Assembly: GCF_002746455.1 (NCBI RefSeq)
Contig: NZ_NWUW01000001.1
Span: 393,772 to 457,771 of the forward strand
DNA length: 64,000 nucleotides
Reading direction: 5' to 3'
From: Bacillus fungorum
GTDB lineage: Bacteria; Bacillota; Bacilli; Bacillales; Bacillaceae_G
Shown: piece by piece, positions 53,982 through 61,319 of the stretch
How positions within the stretch are numbered: position 1 is the stretch's first letter
Layout: each line of letters begins with the position of its first letter
Position numbers and translations under genes: made by a program
Notes under the pieces: model-generated
Told to the model about the DNA's origin: nothing
What the model saw: only the letters and a program-made list of their open reading frames with translations
Database searches by the model: none

Positions 53982-54411
53982 TGGTGTTGATTTTTTAGGT
54001 TTTGATCGCTTGATATCTGAATTAGAGCAAATGGGGCTACGTGGGGAGAAGATTGAAGATAGAGCTCTCGCAGCAGGTGGTGAGCAAATTCGAAAAGCGA
54101 TTGCAGAAAGAAGTGAACCAAGGAGTTCAAGTCCTAAGAAGTCATCAAAAAGTGAACCTTGGCGTACTGGTCAACATTTGCTTGATAATATACGGGTTAC
54201 AAAGGCACGAATGGAAAATGGTGTGAAAACAATCAAGATTGGAATAGATAAAGCGGACCGTTCTCCATATTTCTATGGGAAGTTTTTAGAGTGGGGTACA
54301 TCTAAAATGCCAGCACATCCATTTATAGAACCTGGTTTTAATGCTTCTAAAGCGGATGCGGTACGCGCTATGACAAACATCTTGAAGAATGAAATGGGGC
54401 TGGATTTATGA
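53974..54411 (+). CDS. HK97 gp10-like tail-completion protein
   Basis: The 145-residue protein carries the gp10 family pattern: an N-terminal helix, GEQIRKAIAERSEP, TGQHLLDNIRV and the C-terminal YFYGKFLEWGTSKMPAHPFIEPGF. It joins heads and tails. It overlaps both neighbours by a few bases. Confidence 0.85.
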   Translation: MADGVDFLGFDRLISELEQMGLRGEKIEDRALAAGGEQIRKAIAERSEPRSSSPKKSSKSEPWRTGQHLLDNIRVTKARMENGVKTIKIGIDKADRSPYFYGKFLEWGTSKMPAHPFIEPGFNASKADAVRAMTNILKNEMGLDL

Positions 54412-54767
54412 TAAATTTACGCCCTGAAATTGTGCAAGCTCTTGAAAATAATCAGGAGCTTGTTTCTTTATTAGGTGGAAAACGTGTGTATTATCGTAAA
54501 GCCAAAAATGCTGAAGAGTTTCCACGTATTACGTTTTTCGAATTAGACAATAGGCCGGATGGATTTGCAGATAATGATGAAAGCGAAAGTGAAATCACAT
54601 TTCAAATCGATATTTGGTCAAAAGGCAGTACAACAGCAATCCATCAAAAAGTGAATGAAATTATGAAAAGAGTGGGTTTCGCACGTTATGCGGTTGCCGA
54701 TTTATATGAAGAGGATACACAAATTTTTCATTACGCGATGCGATTCGCGAAAGGAGTGGAGTTATAG
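54408..54767 (+). CDS. Tail terminator / minor tail protein
   Basis: The 119-residue protein fits the tail-completion type between gp10 and the tail tube (RPEIVQALENNQELVSLLGGKRVYYRKA, then SEITFQIDIWSKGSTTAIHQKVNEIMKRVGF). It probably stops tail tube growth and binds the head. It overlaps the gp10-like gene by four bases. Confidence 0.78.
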   Translation: MINLRPEIVQALENNQELVSLLGGKRVYYRKAKNAEEFPRITFFELDNRPDGFADNDESESEITFQIDIWSKGSTTAIHQKVNEIMKRVGFARYAVADLYEEDTQIFHYAMRFAKGVEL

Positions 54768-55376
54768 ATGGCTGGAGAAGTTATTAAAATTAGTTCGACT
54801 GTCGGTGTAGATAGCCTAGTTTATGCGGAGTCATTAAAAGATGATGCAACAGGTGTTGATTACAGTACGGTTAAAAAAATGGAAGGTGCAGTAAAGGTTA
54901 AAACATCTAAAAAAGTAGCTACCGAGATTATGTGGAGCGACAATAAAAAATCGGAAATTGCTGAGTCTGATGGTGAGGTTGAAGTTGAAATAGAAGTTCG
55001 AGGCCTGTCATTATCAACAAAGGCGGACATTGAAGGATTTCCAGAAGTAACAGATGGTGTATTAGATGAAAAACGAGTGGGAGAAAAGCCATATTTAGCA
55101 ATTGGATGGCGCTTTTTAAAAGCTAACGGAAAATACCGATATGTTTGGTTATTAAAAGGGAAACTTTCTCAGGAAGAGGAAGAAGCTGAAACTAAAAAAG
55201 ATAAGCCAAACTTCCAAACAACGAAATTAAAAGGTTCATTCATCGAACGTGATTTTGATGATAGAACTAAATTTACAGCGGATGAAGATGAACCTACGTT
55301 TACAAAAGCTATTGGAGATAATTGGTTTAAAAAGGTATATGAGAAACCTGTGGTTCAACCACCAGCAGGAAAGTAA
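54768..55376 (+). CDS. Major tail tube protein
   Basis: The 202-residue protein resembles the phi13-type major tail proteins: GVDSLVYAESLKDDATGVDYSTVKKMEGAVKV and GWRFLKANGKYRYVWLLKGKL. A charged linker (QEEEEAETKKDK) is typical. It begins directly after the terminator gene, following AAAGGAGTGGAG. Confidence 0.88.
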   Translation: MAGEVIKISSTVGVDSLVYAESLKDDATGVDYSTVKKMEGAVKVKTSKKVATEIMWSDNKKSEIAESDGEVEVEIEVRGLSLSTKADIEGFPEVTDGVLDEKRVGEKPYLAIGWRFLKANGKYRYVWLLKGKLSQEEEEAETKKDKPNFQTTKLKGSFIERDFDDRTKFTADEDEPTFTKAIGDNWFKKVYEKPVVQPPAGK

Positions 55377-55426
55377 GGGGGAGCAAAAGCTCTCTCTTTT
55401 TTTATTAAATTTAGGAGGGAAAAACT

Positions 55427-55741
55427 ATGAAATTAACTTTAATGATTAATAAAGAAAAACAAACTTTTAATATGCCAGAATTTATTCCAGCCCGCCTTAT
55501 TCGTCAGGCTCCTGAACTTGCTGAAATCCCAAATAATCCTGGCCCAGAAGATATGGATAAAATGGTTCAATTTGTGGTGAAAGTTTATGATGGTCAATTT
55601 ACATTAGATCAGTATTGGGATGGTGTTGATGCTCGTAAATTCTTATCGACAACTTCAGATGTAATTAACGCAATTATAAATGAAACAGTGGAAGCAGCAG
55701 GGGGTAGTACTGGATCTGGAGAAGAAAACCCAAACGCGTAG
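55427..55741 (+). CDS. Tail assembly chaperone, short form (gpG-like)
   Basis: The 104-residue protein is the first tail chaperone, placed between tail tube and tape measure (LTLMINKEKQTFNMPEFIPARLIRQAPELAEIP). It keeps the tape measure soluble during tail assembly. Its end holds a slippery site leading to the longer form. AGGAGGGAAAA precedes the ATG. Confidence 0.85.
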   Translation: MKLTLMINKEKQTFNMPEFIPARLIRQAPELAEIPNNPGPEDMDKMVQFVVKVYDGQFTLDQYWDGVDARKFLSTTSDVINAIINETVEAAGGSTGSGEENPNA

Positions 55742-55947
55742 AGGGAGGAGGGCTAACGTTCAGTGAGTTTATGGACGAGCTCTACCTCTCTTTATTACGT
55801 CAAGGGTATAAACATCATCATATCGATAATGAAATGGATATTTGGCATTATTTAAAGCTAAATCAAAAGAATCGTGAACAAGGTGATTCAAATAGGGAAA
55901 ATGCAAGCTCTAATGAAATAGAAGTTCCGGCAGAAAACATTATTTAA
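55427..55947 (+). CDS. Tail assembly chaperone, frameshift fusion (gpGT-like)
   Basis: A -1 frameshift at CCCAAAC (55729-55735) near the end of the short form would join it to a second frame running to 55947. The added part, RVEGGGLTFSEFMDELYLSLLRQGYKHHH..., gives a 173-residue fusion. This is the standard gpG/gpGT arrangement of long-tailed phages. The second frame could instead start on its own ATG at 55771, but it has no well-placed ribosome site. Confidence 0.78.
55729..55735 (+). promoter_or_regulatory. -1 ribosomal frameshift site
   Basis: The heptamer C-CCA-AAC fits X-XXY-YYZ in the frame of the short chaperone (codons CCA at 55730 and AAC at 55733), two codons before its TAG. A slip back by one base opens the second chaperone frame. 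Confidence 0.72.
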
Positions 55948-55962
55948 TGAGGGGGTGAGACT

Positions 55963-58900
55963 ATGGCAAATGAAATGAATAATTTGGTCGTTAGGCTTTC
56001 CCTTGATAATGTAAACTTCCGACAAGGTATCGCGAATTCAGGACGTGCAGTCAGAACATTACAGAACGAATTAAAATCTGTAAGTACAGGTATGGGTGGT
56101 TTTGCTAACGCTAGTCAACAAACGCAAGCGAAAATGAATACACTCAGTAGGCTCATTGATGCGCAAAAAGAGAAAGTTAAAGCATTACGACAAGCCTATG
56201 ATCAGAATAAGGCTAAATTAGGTGAAAATGATGCAGCAACCCAGCGATATGCTGCACAAGTTAATAAAGCTGTTGCGGATTTAAATAGATTTGAGAATGA
56301 ACTTAAACAAGTGAATCGTCAGGCACAACAAACAGCACTAAATAAATTAAATAATTCATTGAAATCTTTACAAGCTGAATTCCAAGCGGTTACAACAGGG
56401 ATGCATGGGTACACCAATGCTACTGAACAAACTCGAGCAAAAATTGATGTGCTATCTCGTATGGTAGATAAGCAAAAGGAGAAAATTAGGGAGCTTCAGT
56501 CAGCTTACAATCGCGCTAAAACAGAAGAAGGAGAAGCGAGTCAATCAGCGCAACGTTACGCAGAACAAATTCATAGAGCCACTGCTGAATTAAATCGATT
56601 TGAACAAGGATTACGTCAGTCAAATCATGAACTCGAGCAACAAGGAAATCGACTACTGAATTTCGGGAATCGTATGGAAACGTTGGGCAATCATTTGCAA
56701 AACGCAGGAAGTCAAATCGGTATTGTTTTTGGTGGAATGACGTATGCAATAGGGCGTGGTTTAAAGTCGGCAATTACAGAATCAATGAACTTTGAACAAC
56801 AAATGGCCAATGTTAAGGCTGTATCTGGTTCTACTGGGGAAGAGATGAAGAAATTAAGTGAACTAGCTATCAACATGGGGGAAACAACGAAATACTCCAG
56901 TGTTCAAGCTGGTCAAGGGATCGAAGAATTAATTAAAGCTGGTGTTAGTTTAACGGATATTATTAATGGTGGATTAGAGGGAGCTCTTAATTTAGCGACA
57001 GCCGGTGAATTAGAGTTAGGAGAAGCGGCAGAGATTGCCTCTACTGCTCTAAATGCATTTAAAGCTGATCACCTTTCAGTTGCGGATGCAGCTAATATTC
57101 TATCAGGTGCGGCAAACGCATCGGCAACAGATGTACGTGAATTAAAATATGGTTTAGCGGCATCATCAGCAGTAGCAGCAGGGGCTGGAATGACGTTTAA
57201 AGATACAGCTACGACTCTTGCAGTGTTTGCTCAAAATGGTCTAAAGGGATCGGATGCAGGAACGTCTTTAAAAACAATGCTAATGCGTTTGAACCCTTCA
57301 ACGAAAGAAGCATATAACAAAATGAGAGATTTAGGACTTATTACTTATAATGCGCAGGCTGGTTTTGATTTCTTAGTTAAAAACGGTATTCAACCAGCTT
57401 CCAGAAATGTAGGGGATATAGAAGTAGCTTTAGAACAATATGTAATGAAAACAGAAGGTGTAACGAAATGGAATGATAAATGTGATACAACATTTCGTGA
57501 ATTAGCAACAAGTTCGGCATTCTTATCATCAAAATTCTACGATCAACAGGGGCATATTCAAAGTTTAGAAAACATTTCAGGTACACTTCATGAATCGATG
57601 AAAGATTTAACAGACCAACAACGAAGTATGGCTCTAGAAACATTATTTGGTTCCGATGCTGTACGTGGTGCGACTATCTTGTTTAAAGAAGGCGCCAAAG
57701 GTGTCAATGAGATGTGGGATTCCATGTCTAAAGTTACAGCAGCTGATGTTGCAGCCACCAAGATTGATACGTTAAAGGGACGTCTTACATTATTAGATTC
57801 AGCATTTTCTACAATGAAAAAAACAATTGGTGATGCACTAGCTCCTGTGGTTAGTGTTTTTGTTGCTGGTCTACAAAAGCTTGTAGATGGATTCAACTCT
57901 TTACCTGCTCCTGTACAAAAAGCAATAGCAATTACAGGTGGTATTGTTCTTGCTTTAACAGCTGTGGCTACAGCAATAGGTGTGGTTTTAGCAGCTTTTG
58001 GAATGATTGCTTCAGGAATTGGTTCTTTATCTCTTGCATTAGCATCAGTCGGTGGAATTGCTGGAATTGCGGCTGGAGCAGTTGGATTTTTAGGAAGTGC
58101 ACTTGCCGTTTTAACAGGCCCAATTGGTCTAGTAGCAGCCGCTCTTATCGGGACTGGAGTTGTTGCATATAAAGCATATCAAAAAGCAACAGAAGACAGT
58201 ATCGCTTCAGTAGATCGCTTTGCTACAAATACAGAAGGGAAAGTAAGTTCCTCCACAAAGAAAGTCCTTGGTGAGTATTTCAAGTTGTCTGATGGCATTA
58301 GACAAAAGTTAACTGAGATTAGATTGAATCATGAAGTAATAACAGAAGAACAGTCGCAGAAGTTGATTGGTCAATATGACAAATTAGCTAATACAATCAT
58401 TGAAAAAACCAACGCAAGACAACAAAAAGAAATTGAAGGACTTAAAAAGTTCTTTGCTGATTCATATGTATTAACCGCTGAAGAAGAGAACAAACGAATC
58501 GAACAGTTAAATCAGCACTATGAACAAGAGAAGCTAAAAACACAAGAAAAAGAAAATAAAATTAAAGAAATTCTACAAACAGCCGCTAGGGAAAATAGAG
58601 AATTAACAACATCCGAACGCATCTCGTTACAAGCATTACAGGATGAAATGGACAGGGTTGCTGTTGAGCATATGTCTAAAAATCAAATGGAGCAAAAGGT
58701 TATTCTTGAAAATATGCGTGTGCAGGCTAGTGAAATTTCAGCTAGACAGGCAGCAGAAGTTGTAGAGAATAGCGCCAAAGCAAGGGATAAGGTTATTGAA
58801 GATGCGAAAAAGACTCGTGATGAAAAAATTGCAGAGGCAATTCGTCAGCGCGATGAAAATAAAACCATTACTGCTGATGAAGCGAACGCAATCATTGCCG

Positions 58901-59814
58901 AAGCGAAACGTCAGTATGATAGTACAGTTTCTACAGCAAGAGATAAACATAAGGAAATTGTGAGTGAAGCAAAAGCCCAAGCGGGTGAACATGCAAATCA
59001 AGTAGATTGGGAGACCGGACAAGTAAAATCGAAATATCAAGTTATGAAAGATGATGTTGTCCGAAAAATGAAAGAAATGTGGTCAGATGTTACTAACAAA
59101 TATGAAGATATGAAAACCTCTGCAAGCAACAAGGTAGAAGAAATAAAAAATACAGTTTCAAGGAAATTTGAAGAAAAGAAAAAAGCTGTCGTTGATAAAA
59201 TGAAGGAAATAAAGAGCGACATTGAAGAAAAATGGAATACAGTTGAAAAGTTTTTCAGTTCTATCAATTTACGTTCCATTGGTAAGTCAATTATAGAGGG
59301 ACTTGGAAAAGGAATAGATGATGCTTCAGGAGGTCTATTTAGCAAGGCTGCTGGAATTGCAAACGATATTAAAAATACCATTTCTGGAGCACTAGAGATT
59401 AACAGTCCATCTAAAGTGATGATTCCAGTTGGTAGCGCGGTTCCAGAAGGTGTTGGAGTTGGTATGGATAAAGGGAAACGGTTTGTTGTGGATGCTGCAA
59501 AAAATGTAGTCGGAACTGTTAAGAAACAAATGGGGAATATGCCATCTGTTTTCGATTTTGGATTCCAAACGAATCAATATAGTATCCCACGTAATACATT
59601 TAGCGATTTCAACAGATATGCGCAACCGCAATTATCCAATAACAATTCACCTACGGCAAAAACAATGTTTCCAAATAAATCGGGTGGAGAACAAGAACTG
59701 AAATTAACTGTAAATATGACCAATGTTTTAGATGGAAAAGAGCTTGCAAACGGAAGTTACACCTATACTACAAAGCTTCAAGATCGTGAACAAAAAAGAA
59801 GAGCGGAATTTTAA
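55963..59814 (+). CDS. Tail tape measure protein
   Basis: The 1283-residue protein sets tail length. Two related coiled-coil repeats occupy about residues 1-110 and 120-220 (NELKSVSTGMGGFANASQQTQAKMNTL; QAEFQAVTTGMHGYTNATEQTRAKIDVL). A TP901-type tape measure domain follows (FEQQMANVKAVSGSTGEEMKKL...), then hydrophobic segments near 645-730 for membrane passage, long coiled coil, and a C-terminal INSPSKVMIPVGSAVPEGVGVGMDKG motif. Confidence 0.94.
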   Translation: MANEMNNLVVRLSLDNVNFRQGIANSGRAVRTLQNELKSVSTGMGGFANASQQTQAKMNTLSRLIDAQKEKVKALRQAYDQNKAKLGENDAATQRYAAQVNKAVADLNRFENELKQVNRQAQQTALNKLNNSLKSLQAEFQAVTTGMHGYTNATEQTRAKIDVLSRMVDKQKEKIRELQSAYNRAKTEEGEASQSAQRYAEQIHRATAELNRFEQGLRQSNHELEQQGNRLLNFGNRMETLGNHLQNAGSQIGIVFGGMTYAIGRGLKSAITESMNFEQQMANVKAVSGSTGEEMKKLSELAINMGETTKYSSVQAGQGIEELIKAGVSLTDIINGGLEGALNLATAGELELGEAAEIASTALNAFKADHLSVADAANILSGAANASATDVRELKYGLAASSAVAAGAGMTFKDTATTLAVFAQNGLKGSDAGTSLKTMLMRLNPSTKEAYNKMRDLGLITYNAQAGFDFLVKNGIQPASRNVGDIEVALEQYVMKTEGVTKWNDKCDTTFRELATSSAFLSSKFYDQQGHIQSLENISGTLHESMKDLTDQQRSMALETLFGSDAVRGATILFKEGAKGVNEMWDSMSKVTAADVAATKIDTLKGRLTLLDSAFSTMKKTIGDALAPVVSVFVAGLQKLVDGFNSLPAPVQKAIAITGGIVLALTAVATAIGVVLAAFGMIASGIGSLSLALASVGGIAGIAAGAVGFLGSALAVLTGPIGLVAAALIGTGVVAYKAYQKATEDSIASVDRFATNTEGKVSSSTKKVLGEYFKLSDGIRQKLTEIRLNHEVITEEQSQKLIGQYDKLANTIIEKTNARQQKEIEGLKKFFADSYVLTAEEENKRIEQLNQHYEQEKLKTQEKENKIKEILQTAARENRELTTSERISLQALQDEMDRVAVEHMSKNQMEQKVILENMRVQASEISARQAAEVVENSAKARDKVIEDAKKTRDEKIAEAIRQRDENKTITADEANAIIAEAKRQYDSTVSTARDKHKEIVSEAKAQAGEHANQVDWETGQVKSKYQVMKDDVVRKMKEMWSDVTNKYEDMKTSASNKVEEIKNTVSRKFEEKKKAVVDKMKEIKSDIEEKWNTVEKFFSSINLRSIGKSIIEGLGKGIDDASGGLFSKAAGIANDIKNTISGALEINSPSKVMIPVGSAVPEGVGVGMDKGKRFVVDAAKNVVGTVKKQMGNMPSVFDFGFQTNQYSIPRNTFSDFNRYAQPQLSNNNSPTAKTMFPNKSGGEQELKLTVNMTNVLDGKELANGSYTYTTKLQDREQKRRAEF

Positions 59815-59828
59815 GGGTGGTGAGCACG

Positions 59829-61319
59829 TTGGGAAAACTTAGTTTTACTTTTAATAATATTAGAAAAGATTATATTCAAATGCTAGTTGGAAGAAAGCGC
59901 CCTTCATGGGCTCCAGTAAAAAGAAGATTAGTAAGATTCCCTCATCGTGCAGGGGCTCTTTTACTTCATACAGAAACGGAGGAGCGTCGTATTGACGTTC
60001 CTCTTGTCATTAAAGCGGAAAAAGATATGGCAGATTTACAAAAGGTAAAAGAAGATTTAGCGGATTGGTTATATACAGAGCAACCCGCTGAGCTTGTTTT
60101 TGATGATGAATTAGACAGAACATATATAGCATTGATTGATGGGGCTGTAGACTTAGATGAAATAGTCAATAGAGGCAAGGGCATCATTACTTTTGTTTGT
60201 CCAATGCCATATAAATTAGGGAAAACAAATACTCACAAGTTTACTCAAGAGTGGTCTACTGAAACAACGTCCTATTTCACTAATAAGGGAAGTGTGGAAG
60301 CTCCAGCGTTAATTGAAATGACTGTAAAAAAACCAAGTACCTTTTTAGATGTATGGTTTGGAGAGTATCCGCATAATCGTGATTATTTCAGAATAGGATA
60401 CCCTTTGACCGTGGAAGAAACCACAGTACAAGAACGAGAAAGGGTCATGTGGGATGAAATGGCTACTCCTATAGGATGGACACCTGTTACTGGACAATTC
60501 GAGGAGATGAAAGGGACAGGTAGTTTTAAGTCAAAAGATGGTCATGCACTATATTGTGAAGATTACGGAAAAGAGACAGGATTCTACGGCGCGATAGCCA
60601 AGAAAAACATTCCGGGTGGCCCATTACAAGATTTCGAAATGGAGGCATGGATGACTTTAAAGTCCAAGAACATTGGTGAAATGGGACGTGTTGAAGTTCT
60701 TCTTTTAGATGAGACGAGTAGTCTGGTGGCCCGCATCAATATGAATGATCTATATGCGACTGCTGAAATTACGAGAGCGCATATGAAAATTGGAAATAAT
60801 GGAACACCCAATAGTATACGGAAATTAGTTGACACTAGTGGAGGGTATTCGACTACATTTAATCAATTTCGAGGGCGTTTACGTATCGCTAGGCGGGGTA
60901 AGGAGTGGTCTGTCTATGTCGCTAAATTTATAGATGGTACAGAAACAGATGGCGCTTCACTTGTAGAACGTTGGATAGATGAAACAGGAAATCCGATGAC
61001 AGAACGTAAAATTGCACAAGTTATGATTGCGATTTGTAAGTGGGATAATCACCAGCCTATTAACGAAATGCAAATTGATGATTTAAAGATTTGGAAGGTA
61101 AACAAAGTTCCATCTAATACAAAACCATATATTTTCGATACTGGAGATAAAATTGTTATCGATACGGAAAAAAGTCTTGTCACAATCAATGGGAAGAATG
61201 CAATCAATATAAAAGAAATCTTTAGTAATTTTCCTATCATAATACGTGGTGACAATCGTATCGATATTATGCCGCCAGATGTAAATGCAACTGTAAGCTA
61301 TAGGGAGAGATACAGATGA
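59829..61319 (+). CDS. Distal tail protein (Dit), large form
   Basis: The N-terminal half is the Dit/tail-component domain (LSFTFNNIRKDYIQMLVGRKRPSWAPVKRRLVRFPHRAGAL) that makes the hub at the tail tip. About 250 extra residues in the middle and end (FYGAIAKKNIPGGPLQDFEMEAWMTL...) look like a laminin-G-like carbohydrate-binding insert, so this is an evolved Dit. The TTG at 59829 is favoured by AAGGGTGG. Its stop overlaps the next ATG. Confidence 0.84.
   Translation: MGKLSFTFNNIRKDYIQMLVGRKRPSWAPVKRRLVRFPHRAGALLLHTETEERRIDVPLVIKAEKDMADLQKVKEDLADWLYTEQPAELVFDDELDRTYIALIDGAVDLDEIVNRGKGIITFVCPMPYKLGKTNTHKFTQEWSTETTSYFTNKGSVEAPALIEMTVKKPSTFLDVWFGEYPHNRDYFRIGYPLTVEETTVQERERVMWDEMATPIGWTPVTGQFEEMKGTGSFKSKDGHALYCEDYGKETGFYGAIAKKNIPGGPLQDFEMEAWMTLKSKNIGEMGRVEVLLLDETSSLVARINMNDLYATAEITRAHMKIGNNGTPNSIRKLVDTSGGYSTTFNQFRGRLRIARRGKEWSVYVAKFIDGTETDGASLVERWIDETGNPMTERKIAQVMIAICKWDNHQPINEMQIDDLKIWKVNKVPSNTKPYIFDTGDKIVIDTEKSLVTINGKNAINIKEIFSNFPIIIRGDNRIDIMPPDVNATVSYRERYR

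Noticed and set aside
59037..59381. Minus-strand frame of 114 codons in the tape measure gene
   Set aside because: It is a shadow of the coiled-coil coding region with phenylalanine- and serine-rich translation.
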